Of a stretch of DNA of 64,000 bases, positions 11,701-24,300 are shown piece by piece (the stretch's first letter is position 1; each line of letters opens with the position of its first letter). The notes below the pieces were generated by a model that was not told the origin of the DNA, did no database searches, and saw only the letters and a program-made list of their open reading frames with translations. The position numbers and the translations under genes are program-made. Source of the DNA: Collybiopsis luxurians FD-317 M1 (Eukaryota > Basidiomycota > Agaricomycetes > Agaricales > Omphalotaceae); NCBI GenBank assembly GCA_000827265.1, contig KN834775.1, positions 18,547-82,546 of the forward strand, given 5' to 3'.

Positions 11701-12012
11701 CAAAAGGAAATGACCGTCTCTCAATTCAGAAGTATCGAATGCGAGCTCTATTGATTTACTTCAGTCTCAGTTTGCCGGCTAACCTGATTGGCATCACCTG
11801 CGTACCCTACTTTCGCCGTGGGCCGGATGACCTTAGTACACATGCTGTCAGCGACATATCTGCGATTACTGGTGCCAATTGCTGCATATTGATCCAGCTC
11901 TTCCTACAAGTTCAGAGTAGGCGAAATTTGAATGTCCAATAAATTAAAAAAGCAGCATCTCAACCACATGGATCATAAAGTAATGGGTGCGTAAAAAATG
12001 ATATAACTTTCA
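11701..12012. other. Boundary between repeat island and gene-rich DNA
   Basis: CpG becomes normal here (GTATCGAATGCGAGC near 11728). The stretch holds the 3' flank of the SKT5-like gene. No gene was seen. Confidence 0.5.
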
Positions 12013-14557
12013 TTACATAATGAGACACTTTTCTTCCTCTGCCTTGGCACCCTGGAATCCCATCTCTGCAAATGTCTGTGGTCCTGCCGGTTTGGGGGGA
12101 GCCGGCGGGGGTACCCCTGAAGGTCCACTAGGCCCGTACCCTCCCGCACTGGGAGTCCCAGCAGCGGGAGATGGTGTTCCTGACCCAATTCCGCCGGTGA
12201 CCGAAACGCCTCCACTAGGACCTCTTCTCGGCAGAGGCCTCGAGTCGCTTCGCGGAGGGGCAGGAGGTACTGACCCTGAACCAGGATCAACCAGAGTGTA
12301 CCGGTTAGCTCCAGGGAACGCCTGCGGTTGATTTCCAGGTCTCGGTCCTCCTTGAGCAGACGCAGTTCGATTGATGCTTGGTTCAGGTCTACCAAGTGGA
12401 GGTAAAGAGTTTGCATGCTCCGCATGATACCTGCCGTGAGCTCCGCCTTGGCTATTAAGCGTGGTCTTTCGTATAAGATCGACGACGGGACGGGAGTCTT
12501 GAGTCCTTCCTCTCGGATGCAGGCCCTGCGGCTGACTTGCAGGCGGAGGTCCCTGAACGGTTTGTTGATTGGCCAAATAGCCGTCCCTGACCTTTTGCGC
12601 TTCGCTTCTTTGTTTCGCCTGAGTCCTTGACCTAACTAGCTTGCTCTCTGTGATATTATCGTGTTCTTGCCTCGATAGCATCTGAGGTGCGGGTTGACGT
12701 AACGCCGCGAGTCGTTCAGAGGCATCGGTGTTTCCATGTTCTGAAGCCTAGAAGAAGCAGTCCTTAGAACGGTAAAGCGGCCACTTCTTTTGTTTCTTTT
12801 GTACCTTTGAATACCAAGCCAGCGCCTCATCCAAATCCTTAACGCCTCCAATGCCCACTTCACAGTAATAACCCATTGCAAACTCTGCACTCGACAGACC
12901 CTTCCGAGCCGCCTTTTCGGCAAAGACTCTTGCCAGCTGCTCGTCCTTGTCGAATCCGCCTAGGGAAGGATCGGTATCTCCTCCTCCTCCGCCTCCAACT
13001 CGACTGCCGCACAAGAACCATTTACTGAGGGCCATATCGGCCTCTGTCTCTCCTTGCTGGCTGGCTCTGGAATACCATTCGACACTCATGAGAGCGTCGA
13101 ATTCCCATGGAGGCGTAGCAAATTCGTATGCATGGCCGAGCTTGTACTGTGCTGGCGCAAAGTGAAGGTGGGCGGATTTTTCAAGATGGGTACGGGCTTC
13201 TTGGAGGAGTCTAGGGGAAATCAAGTTGGATCTAGAAGATCTTTGCGAGAGAAAAGTTTACCCACCCAACATTACCCGAATGCGCCCACTGACCCGGTAT
13301 CAAGCCCAATCTAAAGAACAATGCTTGGTCGATCTTGGCTTGCGTGAATTCTCCAAGTAAGAGGAGTGCATAAACGTATGCCGGCTGAGGCGTATCAATG
13401 GAAGAGAGCACAGCCGCCCTGTGCAATAACGGAAGAGCTGTCTCTGGAGATGGTGGAAGGTTCAGCTGTCCCAGCAGCTGTGCCATTCCGAGCCTCTGAG
13501 AGAGAGGGTCAGCTTTGGGTGCGAGGAGACTTGGGCCTCACTCACATATAAACAGCTAGCTACACCAGCTCTTACACCTCTCTCGAAACATTCCTTCGCA
13601 TGAGCGACATCTCCGAATCCTTCGTAATCCCTGCCGATTCTAAACCATGCCTTCCCATATCCAGCCCTGGCAGCTTGCTCGAAATCTCTAAACGCCTGCC
13701 TCGGATTTTTCTGGATGTGTTCTGGAAAGCTCCCGGAAGCGGTTAGTGAGGCACGATGATAGAGAGCTTCGGCGACGTATGCAGGAAGGGAGTTGCTTCC
13801 CTGGGCTGCCGTCCCAGCAATAGACAAGATGATCGGGACTGCGACCTGAGTCAATTTCAAGAGACCTTCATCCATTATAACGACTGGACCATTCGGAGGC
13901 TCTCCAAAGGGTGTGCCAGAGGCGAGGGCGTGAGCTTTTTCAACGAGGAAAAAGACATCTCTGACCCAAGCGACCCTGAGGGCTGGGTCGTGCTGAGGAT
14001 TCTGTATCGTTGGCATCGCCTGAGTGAGGGCGGGAATGGTGGGCAAGGGAGCCGTCAAAGAAGGCGGAGAAGAGTTGTCTATGGATAAACTGGATGAAGA
14101 TGGGGCAGGATGGTGGATATGAGCGGAGATTGTGGGGGCAGGGGAAACTACGCGATGATGCATAGCTGGGGATGCGGATAATGAAGGGCTACCGCTGGGA
14201 TATGGTAACGCAGGAGCAGGAGAGTATGCAGTAGAGTGAGGAGGAGTAGGTAAGGCTGGAGACCAGGGGGTCCACTGAGGCTGCGGAGGAAAGTGGGGAG
14301 ATCTAGCAGGAGGTGGAGGAGCGCCGGGGATATTAAAACCACCAGGGTTGTAGGCGTTATTGAATGAACCGCTTCCGGCGTATCCTGGACCTGTTGGAGG
14401 AGGAGGGGGAAGAGGAGAGTGGGATGGAGACATTCGAGAGTGGGCTGTAGACATTTAAGAATAAAGAAAAAAAAAAAAGAAAGATAAAGATCGTACCGGG
14501 GGAAGGGCCACGAAATTGTTGCTGTGTGTATAGTTGTTCGTCTAGGTTACGAGCCAT
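12013..14557 (-). CDS. SKT5: Sel1-repeat chitin synthase activator (Skt5/Chs4-like) with prenylation box
   Basis: Five exons: 14557-14497, 14444-13546, 13495-13266, 13210-12805 and 12747-12013 (about 776 aa). The first 130 residues are Pro/Ser-rich. A run of Sel1/TPR-like repeats follows (AFRDFEQAARAGYGKAWFRIG, CFERGVRAG, FAPAQYKLGHAYEFA, LSSAEFAMGYYCEVG). The C-terminus is Pro/Gly-rich, disordered, and ends CLIM, a CaaX farnesylation box. Yeast Skt5/Chs4 has the same layout and CaaX ending; it activates chitin synthase III and tethers it at bud neck or septum. I infer the same role here, at sites of septation and tip growth. The exon 3 end uses a GTGGGT donor chosen because it keeps the Sel1 frame; this is the weakest junction. 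It is divergent from the DCTN5 gene with 281 bp between starts, a shared promoter region. Confidence 0.88.
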
Positions 14558-14838
14558 CTATGATGAATATGAGAATTGATTGGCAAGTTGAAGAAATGAA
14601 AAAGACGACTACATTCATGGGGATCTCGGGATCTATTTTTGTTGGTCTGGGGGCAGTTAAAGGGTCTTCTAGATGGGGAGCACTTCCACCGTCTCGAGAG
14701 ATATGAATTGAGGGAGGAGGAGGAGGGGGTGGTGGTGGTAGAGAAGAAGGAATCATGGCACTGATTGCCAGATCAGGAAAAACAGAGCATCGCCTGTCTG
14801 CGCCCATGTTAAAACACATGACCGCCTCACATTTTTTC

Positions 14839-15504
14839 ATGGAATCACCCATTTACTATTCTCGCACTGAATTTATAGAAACAGATACTGGCAATAAAGT
14901 CTCTCGTAGAGCTACCATCGCTGGCCCACAAAATATTATTCTCGGTGGTAAAACCATCATCTCATCTGGTGCTATTATTCGAGGCGACCTCCGTCGGTCG
15001 GGTCCTGGCCATGCTGTGGTCATTTCCCTCGGCCGATACTGCCTCATAGGCGAGGCTTGTGTTCTCCGTCCTCCATACAAGACTTACCGCGGGGCATTCA
15101 ACTATTATCCTATGAAAATTGGTGATCACGTTCACATCGGTGCTGGGTCTGTAGTCGAAGCGGCAACCATAGGAAATTGCGTTGAAATTGGAAAGAATTG
15201 CGTTATTGTAAGCAACACAGCCGATAATGATAGCCTCCTTAACAAGACAACCAGGGCAAGTTTACAATTATCAAAGACTGCGCCAAAGTCGTCGACAACA
15301 CCGTCGTCCCTCCCAATACTGTGATACCTGCAATGTCCTTGTTTGCTGGTTCACCCGGTAAGTCATATCCTCAAATTTTCAGCTCCTTGCTCATGGTTTG
15401 TAGGCCATTTCGTTGAAGATCTACCTGAATCAACGCAGGAAATAGTAGAGGCAGAGACAAAAGAATATTATGGGAGATTCCAGGCAGTAGATAAAGAACG
15501 ATAA
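14839..15504 (+). CDS. DCTN5: Dynactin subunit 5 (p25), left-handed beta-helix protein
   Basis: Three exons: 14839-15207, 15255-15357 and 15404-15504 (190 aa, the usual family size). The start MESPIYYSRTEFIET is preferred over the in-frame ATG at 14755 because dynactin p25 begins just before the conserved YIETxxGNKVSR block, seen here as FIETDTGNKVSR. Hexapeptide-repeat turns follow (ILGGKTIISSGAIIRGDL, VHIGAGSVVEAATIGNCVEI, IGKNCVI), then FAGSPG and an acidic tail (PESTQEIVEAETKEYYGRF). In filamentous fungi p25 caps the pointed end of the dynactin filament and is needed for dynein-driven early endosome movement. The stop lies 120 bp upstream of STT3 on the same strand. Confidence 0.92.
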
Positions 15505-15624
15505 TAATAGATTGGACTATAAATACTGGGCGTCTAATTGGCGTCTAAGAATAAGCGCCCAAGACACGTATCATACTGCTATACCACGTCTTTCTCTTTC
15601 TCGCGTCTTCTTTCCCTTACGGCC

Positions 15625-18317
15625 ATGTCGACGGCCTCACCGCTCCCTCAAAATTTCTCTCAATCCACTGTCGCGAACACCGCATCTCTTCTTCGTATTC
15701 TAGCCTTTGGGCTCATTTCTGCCGCGGCAATAGCCTCCAGATTATTTGCAGTTATCAACTTTGAGAGTATCATTCACGAATTGTGAGTACCCGTCTCTCA
15801 CCCTCCTATTCAACTCAACTCTTCTCTTACAGTGACCCATGGTTCAACTAGTAAGTTGATTCGCGTCATAACCTTTCAGCAATTGGACTTTGAAAATTCG
15901 ACAGTCGTGCAACTCGAGTTCTTGCCGCCAAAGGGTTCTATGTCTGTTTTTTTCTTTATCACGATCCACCTTTCCTCCCCTCATCTCTCTCCAACAGGAA
16001 TTCTGGAACTGGTTCGACCCAACAGCATGGTATCCTCTCGGTCGTGTCGTAGGTGGCACAGTCTATCCAGGTCTCATGGCTACCAGCGGCGTCATTTACA
16101 ACTTTCTTCACTATTTCAACCTCCCCGTTGACATTCGTAACATTTGCGTCCTTCTCGCTCCCGGCTTTAGCGCCCTCACCGCTTGGGCCACATACATGTT
16201 TACAAAAGAAATGAAAGACCCTTCCGCCGGTCTTCTCGCCGCTGCATTCATTGGTATCGTTCCAGGTTACATCTCTCGTTCCGTAGCTGGCTCCTACGAC
16301 AATGAAGCCATCGCCATCTTCCTTCTCATGTTCACCTTTTACCTCTGGATCGCTGCCTTGAAGCAAGGTTCTGCCCTCTTCGGTACCCTCGCCGCCGTCT
16401 TCTACTTTTACATGGTCGCAGCATGGGGTGGATACGCTTTCATCACCAATATGATTCCCATTCACGCCTTGGTCCTCTTGCTCATGGGAAGGTATAGCGG
16501 TCGGCTATACGTTGCGTATTGTTCATGGTACGCCGTTGGTACTCTCTCTTCTATGCAGGTCCCATTCGTCGGTTTCCAGCCCGTCAGAACCAGCGAACAT
16601 ATGGGTGCCCTCGGCGTGTTCGGTCTCCTCCAAATCGTCGCCTTCGCCAGTCTCGTCAGATCCCACGTCAGCTCTAAACAATTCCAGAATCTTCTCGCCA
16701 TCTCAGTTGTCTCCCTCGGCGTCCTGGGTGCCTCTGCTTTCGTAGTATTAACCTACAAGGGCTGGATCGCACCGTGGACAGGACGTTTCTATTCTCTGTG
16801 GGACACTGGCTATGCCAAAAAATACATCCCTATCATTGCCTCTGTCTCGGAACACCAGCCTACCGCTTGGCCATCCTTCTTCATGGACCTCCAGCTCCTG
16901 ATATTCCTCTTTCCCGCCGGTGTCATCATGTGCTTCCGTGACCTTCGTGACGAGCACGTATTTGTGATCATCTATGCTGTAGTCGCGTCCTATTTCGCTG
17001 GCGTCATGGTCCGTCTTATGCTCACCCTGACCCCGGTCGTGTGTGTCAGTGCTGCAGTCGCGTTCTCGACGCTATTGGACACGTACGTAGACGTCAAGGA
17101 GCCTAGTGTTCCCGAAGTTTCGCAAAACGACAGCAACCCGACACCCAAGAAGGCCGCTAGTTCTGGCGCGGTAGGCTCACAAGCTGGTACTGCCGCTGCC
17201 AACGCTGCTTCTTCTACCATTTCTGACATTGTCAATGCTGCCAAATCCACAAGCTCCAGACCCAAAGGCATCTGGGGAACTGACGCTCGACTTGTCATCC
17301 TCCTCAACGCCATCGGAATGCTTGTCTTCTTCGTCTTCCACTGTACATGGGTCACCTCCAATGCATACTCTTCTCCTTCCGTCGTGCTGGCTTCCATGAA
17401 CCCCGATGGCTCTCAACATATCATCGACGACTACAGAGAAGCTTATTATTGGTTGCGAATGAACACTCCCGAGGATGCCATTGTCATGAGTTGGTGGGAC
17501 TATGGGTACCAAATTGCTGGAATGGCCGATCGAGGAACCCTGGTAGATAACAACACTTGGAATAACAGTAAGCGTTGTTGTTTTTGCACTTTTTTCCTTC
17601 TTTTAACCCTTCCTGCAGCCCATATTGCTACTGTCGGCAAAGCCATGTCATCCCCAGAAGAAGTTGCCTATCCTATCCTCCGAAAACACGACGTTGACTA
17701 TGTTTTGGTGATTTTCGGTGGACTGTTAGGATACTCCGGCGATGATATCAACAAATTTTTGTGGATGGTTAGGATTGCACAAGGAGTTAGTGTTTGATTT
17801 TCCCCTTTCGACCCCTTCTGTTTCATCTCACATTCTAATCCAGGTTTGGCCTGATGAAATCCAAGAACCAAACTACTTTACTCCTCAAGGAGAATACCGA
17901 GTTGATGACAGGGCGAGTGACGCTATGAGGAACAGTCTGATGTACAAAATGAGTTATTATCGGTGAGTGCTCTCGCTCTGGTCCATTCCAGATCACAGGC
18001 TGATGAGTTTTTGCTAGATTCGCTGAACTTTATGGAGGCGGAAACGCTGTAGACCGTGTCAGGAACCAGCATATTCCAAAAACTGGACCGACTTTAGATA
18101 TCCTCGGTAAAATTTCCATTTATTTTTGCGGTCTCCATTAGCTAACCCTTCTGCTTAAACAGAGGAAGCATTCACCACTGAAAACTGGATCGTGAGGATC
18201 TACAAGGTACGAAAAGAAGATTCCCTCGGTCGAGACCTGAAGACTGCCAATGCCTTTGCGCAAGGGAAGAAGAGGAAGAGGGGAAAGGTTGGAAGTAGAA
18301 GGAGGGCTATTGTTTAG
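15625..18317 (+). CDS. STT3: Oligosaccharyltransferase catalytic subunit STT3
   Basis: Eight exons: 15625-15782, 15833-15850, 15905-15941, 15998-17567, 17619-17785, 17844-17962, 18018-18106 and 18163-18317 (about 770 aa). Signature motifs: FDPWFNYRAT after the first membrane helix (metal/donor binding), [14 protein letters not shown], and the catalytic WWDYG at about residue 570 ([11 protein letters not shown]). Many hydrophobic segments precede the luminal C-terminal domain. STT3 moves the lipid-linked glycan to Asn-X-Ser/Thr in the ER lumen. A region of about 70 residues rich in Ala/Ser/Pro (about 430-500) is inserted before the last membrane helix. Exon 2 is only 18 nt and encodes part of the active-site loop. 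The intron after exon 3 has a weak GTCTGT donor. The C-terminus is Lys/Arg-rich ([14 protein letters not shown]). Confidence 0.95.
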
Positions 18318-18583
18318 TTTTGGAAAGTATGTAAAATTGATACTCGAATATTTATGTTGCTTGTGAATTCGCTCTTTTTGCTACCAATAAGCATTTTCCT
18401 TTACTCTAGCAGGAGTCGGGTTCTGTGTTGAGCTGACTAGATCAAATATCGTTCTCCCCTACTTGCCATGTGTACGTATTACGCTTAACATTATATTCGC
18501 GAGCCTCTAAGTTACAATCCGTCGATATCGAGGCGAAAACCCTTGGAATTCGCCAACATATCTTGTTAAGCCTATTACCTCGT

Positions 18584-19671
18584 TTATAGATCCTTCTCTT
18601 TGTCATCCCCATCTTTCGAGTTCTTCCATGCCTTCATCCACTTTTCCCAGCTCCTTCTGGCCAAATCGTACGGTTCTCGAGTTCCTGCCTTCTCCCACAT
18701 CCTGTCCATGAAACGCACATATGTCCCCTCAGAAATATCTGTTGAAAGGAGCTCTAACGCTCGCTTTGACGGAGCTAATAAAGAACTGAGCTGAGAGGAA
18801 ATGAGCAAAGACGGAGGAGAAGGAGGAAGAGGGACAAGGAGAGACGAAGACCTGGATAATGGTCAGTAACAGAGAAGCTATACTGTGAAAACAACATACA
18901 GAGAATCCGGTCCAGGTCGCCGAGGAGGACGATGACCCCAGTACTTTTTTGCTTCATCTGTCTGGAGACTCTTGCCATCATTAAACAGCTCGTCCTCCAT
19001 CTTCTCCAGCCCCTCCGTGCCTCCATTCCGTTCAAGCCAATCTTGATACTCCAGCCACTCTCGTTTGATACGATCTTGCCTCTTCTGCGTCGAAGCAAGC
19101 TTGGATAGATCTTGGTTCATCGAAACATAATGTTCAACGGTGCCAAAAACACTCGAGGTGGAAAATAGATAGTATCCGGTATCCCAATAACGTGTTTCGG
19201 GATTAGCAGGAGATTTGGACGACGATGAATCAGCACGATCTTCCCCATCCCCAACGACATCCTTCCCCCTTGTACCGCCGAATATCTTAGGTACATGCTC
19301 GCTCTGACCTTCCGGAGGTAGCACATACTTTGCTTTGCCTTGATTATCGACAAAGGAATGCGTCTTGAAGGATAGAATATTCTTCACTTCATGTGGAAAG
19401 ACCTTCCGTATGCATACTGTCGAGCAGGAAGGAGGGGTCGAGTGAATTCTACCGGTGACAGATTGGGTACAGTAAGTAAAACACCATTCGTCAGTCTTTG
19501 GAGAAAATCGGCCTATAAGAGTAATAAATGGATGATCATGAATTGGAACGGTATAAGAAGCAAACCTTGAGGGGGCATGAAGACCTTTACTGTAGGCCAT
19601 GTAGCAAACGCCGGACCACGCTGCTGACGTCGCTGACCTTGACCTTGTGTTGACTGTGAAGATGAGGACAT
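18584..19671 (-). CDS. Conserved-looking hypothetical protein with twin CX3C motif
   Basis: Three exons: 19671-19566, 19512-18900 and 18785-18584 (306 aa). The N-terminus is Gln/Ser-rich and basic. Residues 46-69 carry CFTYC, 14 residues, then CSTVC, a twin CX3C pattern with the spacing seen in small Tim chaperones, followed by IRKVFPHEV. The rest is polar, with a Trp/Tyr-rich stretch (ETRYWDTGYYLFSTSSVFG), a charged helical region (QKRQDRIKREWLEYQDWLERN) and a second helical tail. No membrane segment or signal peptide is evident. I do not recognise a named family. I recall similar proteins in other agaricomycetes but cannot verify this. It is convergent with STT3 (266 bp between stops). The Tim-like motif may be coincidence in a much longer protein. 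Confidence 0.8.
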
Positions 19672-21300
19672 AAGCTAATGAAAGAGAGAGTAGATTTCTA
19701 TAGATGATGGTGGTGGTGGGGGAATGAGGATGAGGAGGCGATTGGCGCGTCTCGGCCCGCTGACCAATCAAACTGCCTGCCGCTAACAGGCGTTACATAA
19801 ATAGGCGCCTTGCAAAAAATTTCTTTTCTTTCAACTTCGCCGTTTGAAGAATCGTTTTCGCAGCTTCCGTACAGAGACTTTGTAGTCTCGTTCTTCGCTG
19901 TGGGGAAAGTCCCCGGAGATGCAGAGTTTCCTCGTCCAGTAAATGGAAAGCAGCGTCCCCAAGCACGACGTTCTGGTTCGAGGATGGCTTGAAGCTTTTT
20001 AGAGCTTTTGTCTCCCTCGTTCCGACGGAGGGAAAGCTACCTTCTAATGCCGCTCTGTCGACCTCATTCCATGCAAGGACGCAAAGATACGAGCGCAGTG
20101 GATGGGATGGTGGTCAATCCGTTGCTCATAGATATAGTTATACGATTGTCGACTTTTCGCAAGTCTTCCACTCAATGGGGCTCACTCTCTTTCGGCGGAG
20201 TCTTATTTTTTGCTTGTTTTGAACTTTGTTGTTCATTTACGTGTTATTTCTGTCTGAATGGGGCTCGAGGTGAGTTTTTGAATTTTGACTACTTTCGAAT
20301 GATGCCTTCAATCTTTATTGAATTTCTTCATGGTGTATACTTCAATGGCTATGGCTATTGAGGGCGGGCTCCAGAACTTGACACCTCTGATTCCTTACCC
20401 TCGTCATGATCGCCGTAGACTTTTTGCTAACTCGTTGTGCAGGATCTGTACTTTGGTTTATGTAAAATAGTAACACTGGTGAACTCGTTTTTTTGCAATA
20501 TTTCGCCTCGTTTGCTTTCGACTAGAACTGAACTTGGTTTATCCCTGATTCGATTTCGTCGCTCCAGGCTCTATCGAAGCCTCGCAGATCGCTTATGCCG
20601 CCACGGTATGCAGAGGTCAATGTGTAGCCAATAAAGAAATTTCCCTCTACAGTTCTATGGGGTAATGTTTTACTATACCTTCAGCAGAATTTCCTGTCGT
20701 TATATAACATAGTGACTTGCGAGGGCAATATTTGTTTTGGCATCTTTTTTTTACGAGTAGCATGTGCAAGCCAGGTACTCGATCTCAAAGATAAAAACCG
20801 CAGAATAGAAGGGGTGAACAAATTTGACTGGGTGTACCTCGAAAACCTATTTTCTCCAGTGTTTATTTTCACCTGGTCCCTCGAAATTGATTCTGGTATT
20901 CGGTCCCTCGACGTAACTCCGTCTTTGAGTGAGCGCATGTCAAAGCTGCTTTGTGAAGCCAAATTTGGATTCAGTGACGTCACGCTATTGGTCAACGGTC
21001 ACGCGTCTGTGGACCATGCGTCGATGGTTCTCAATTTCTTCTCATCTCTTCCATCATTGAACAGAACGAGGCCTTTGAAAGCCAACCAGAGGGAACAGTG
21101 GGCATCTAGCAGTTGGCCTGTGATTCTTAAACATGTGCTCCCTATTTCATAATGATTCTTGATTCATTCCATGACCAACTGTTACAACGGCTAGTTCGCA
21201 TGGTACCGACCTCATAAAGCACACTCATCAGATGCCTCCCTTTGAACTAGGACCGCTACCTCTGGATCTTCTCCAGTTCATTCGTGGCACCTTGGACACT
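19672..21300. other. 1.6-kb intergenic stretch, no gene recognised
   Basis: Between the twin-CX3C gene (-) and the ceramidase (+). CpG and composition are gene-like, and an open stretch at 20712-21152 (+) exists. Neither it nor 19810-19992 shows a domain, codon pattern or splice partner I can support. It probably holds both promoters and the ceramidase 5' leader; a small orphan or noncoding transcript cannot be excluded. Confidence 0.45.
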
Positions 21301-24300
21301 ATGACTGGGTTCATCCTCTATTACCTTACGGCCTTTCTGGCCTCAAGCGCTGTGATTCCTAGCAACGTCGGGATACAAAGTGTAGCAGGGCAGTATCTTC
21401 TTGGTCTAGGTGTGTCTTCAACCTGCGTTCAAGAGAATCATCTTTGAATCATCAACTAACAGGAATTGGTGACATTACTGGGTATTTTGCCTTTCATTCG
21501 ACCCACCTATACCCTTTTGACCTCTAATACAGCCCCGTCGTGGAAACTAACATGATGGTAAACTTGCATTTGACTCTGGTCTCTATACAATAATGACCTT
21601 GTCCAGGGGTATGCCAGCTTGGCGCAAACCGACACTGGATTGCACATGCGTCAGCGAAGTCGCGTCTTCATTGTCGCCGAACAAGATACCCCTTCAAACC
21701 GGATTCTTTTTATCAATGCGGGTGAGTGAGTCGTTGCTCCTTAGCCGTCCCGGGTATTCGGAATACGTCGGAGCCTTGAAATCGGCTGCTATGCTATTTC
21801 TCCCCTCTATCTACATCTGCGTATCATTTCTTCAGTTGTATTTGCTAGTCTGGATTTCTGCATGCTCTCAACGGGTCTATTCGTCTAACAAAATATTTTC
21901 CTCCTTCCAGATATAGCCATGGGTGATACTGGAGTTCGGCGCTCGATTGTTAGTAACGTGACCGCTCAATTCCCCGGAATCTACACAAACGAGAATATTG
22001 CATTTGTTGGGACTCACCAACACTCGGGTGTCGGCGGGTATCTTGAAAACCTCCTTCCTCAGCTCACTTCCCTAGGCTACGTCGCTGCAACAGCCGATGC
22101 TATTGTCCAGGGCACTGTCCTTGCCGTTCAGAGAGCCCATGACAGTCTCGCTCCCGGAAAATTGAGTTTGGGGAACGTCACGGTTCTGAACGCGAACATC
22201 AATCGCTCCCCGTCGGCCTATCTAGCAAATCCTGCCGAAGAACGGGCTAGATATGAATTTGATCAAGACAAGGATTTGACCCTGTTGAGATTTGACGATA
22301 ACAGTGGAAATGCTCGTGGTTTCCTTAGTTTCTTTGCGGTTCATGGTACTAGTCTCTATGAGGTACTTTGCCAAACTCTCCTCACGAACCGGTTTGCCAA
22401 ATGTTTGTGCTTCTGCAGAACAATACTTTGATCAGTGGTGATAATAAGGGAATGGCGGCATACCTGTACGAGGGTAAGTTAATTAAGGTTCTACCAGACG
22501 TCTGTATATCTGAATAGCTCGGCCTTAGCTATGGTCGAACCAGATGTAATGCCGGGAAATACCACCTTCATCGCAGGATTCACTCAGTGTTAGTCTACCC
22601 CTTGTTAGATTCGTCTCATTGATCTCACACTGTGCTTCTAGCCAATGTCGGTGATACCAGTCCCAATACGTAAGTTTGCCTTTCGGATTTTTCCACAAAC
22701 AATTTTCTGACTGTTTCCGGCCAGTCTCGGCGCGTTTTGTGAGAGTCCTGGCGAACCTTACGATGGAATGCCTTGCGACTTTGATCATTCGACTTGTGGT
22801 GGTACAGTCCGTGTCTTTGACCCGTAATGAGCTTTCTAGGAACTCAAGATTTTTCCCTGCATATTATAGGTTGAACAGTGCCATGGAAGAGGCCCGGGTT
22901 TCCAAATTTCGGACTTTGCGTCAAATGAAATTATTGCCCAACTCCAGATGGAAGGTGCCCAAACAGTTATGGACAGCACGAATCGTACTTCCGTAACTGG
23001 TGCCGTACGGAGTGTTCATGTCTATTTAGACATGTAAGTTCATAATGTCTTTGTATAGTCTATATTGATTTATCTTCTACTGCTTCTGATTAGGGCCAAT
23101 CATACATTCACCTTACCGAACGGCACCTCCGTGCAAACTTGCCCGGCTGCTATGGGTGGGAGACGCTTAGCACTAGAAGGATTGTTTCTGACTTTTCCTG
23201 AACAGGGTTCGCATTTGCTGGTGGAACCACGTCAGAAGAAATTTTTTTCTTTTGCTGATGCTAACTTCTCACTGTCGTACTTACAGCGATGGTCCCGGTG
23301 CTTTTGATTTCATTCAGGGGGATAATTCTTCACAACCACAGTAGGTTGCCTTATCCTCACTGTAATCTCAACTTCGACTCTCCTCCCAACAGGAATCCGT
23401 TCTGGGAACTCGTGAAAAGTTCGGCTGTTATTTTTTTTTGATGGGTCGAAATGGCATTTCTTATCCGATCTTCCTCAGACTTTGTCACCCCACCTCCCTC
23501 TGCGGCACAAATTGCTTGTCAAGATCCCAAGCCCATTCTTCTTAATACAGTAAATTCCGCGCTTGGATCGCACTTCTCGAGATTTTTTTTTCATGCTTGA
23601 CATAGGGATTCGCGACCTTACCCTACAATTGGTCTCCCAGCACGGTAGATATTCAAATGCTCCGTGTTGGACAATTAGGTTAGTGGCGTTTTTTATGGAT
23701 GCGTTCTGGAGCATAGATTGATTTAATTCACTTTTGCTAGTCATGCTTATCATGCCAGGTGCGGGTTGACGCCTGTAATCTTCTTGAATGTCATCTCACT
23801 TGAATGTTGTCTCAGGTGAATTGACTACAATGTCAGGAAGAAGAATTAGGTTTGTTCCGTTAATTATAATACGGAAGTCGTCGAGCTCACATGGTCTACC
23901 CCTCTTCTTGCTTTACGACATGTTCGCCTTCACAGAGAAGCCGTTCGAGCAAAATTGATATCCTCGGGAGTTCTAGACAACAGTGCATATGTCGTGATTG
24001 CAGGTCCTGCGAACACATATGCCCATTATGTCGCTACCCTTGAAGAATATGGGGTTCAAAGATATGAAGGCGCTTCCACCATCTTTGGTCAATGTGGGCC
24101 TTCTTCCCTGTGGAAAGAGTGGCTGGACGGCTGATGCATGCATGCTCGCTCTTGCAGATACCCTTGACGCGTATATAGATAAGTACAGCAGCCTGGTGCC
24201 TTTCATCGCGGATACAGTCACTGGTACTCCAGCTTCGGATGCTGCTCCTCCCGAACAAACATCGAAAGCCATTTCTCTTCAGGTATTGTGCAGACCCATA

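Noticed and set aside
12020..12331. Pro/Gly-rich + strand frame near the SKT5 3' end
   Set aside because: Mirror of the repetitive C-terminal codons of the real minus-strand gene.
19810..19992. Possible structured RNA (GGGGAAAGTCCCC hairpin near 19901)
   Set aside because: One short hairpin only; no wider fold or known RNA family could be recognised.
20712..21152. 146-codon frame upstream of the ceramidase
   Set aside because: No domain, signal peptide or splice connection to the ceramidase, whose own signal peptide starts at 21301.
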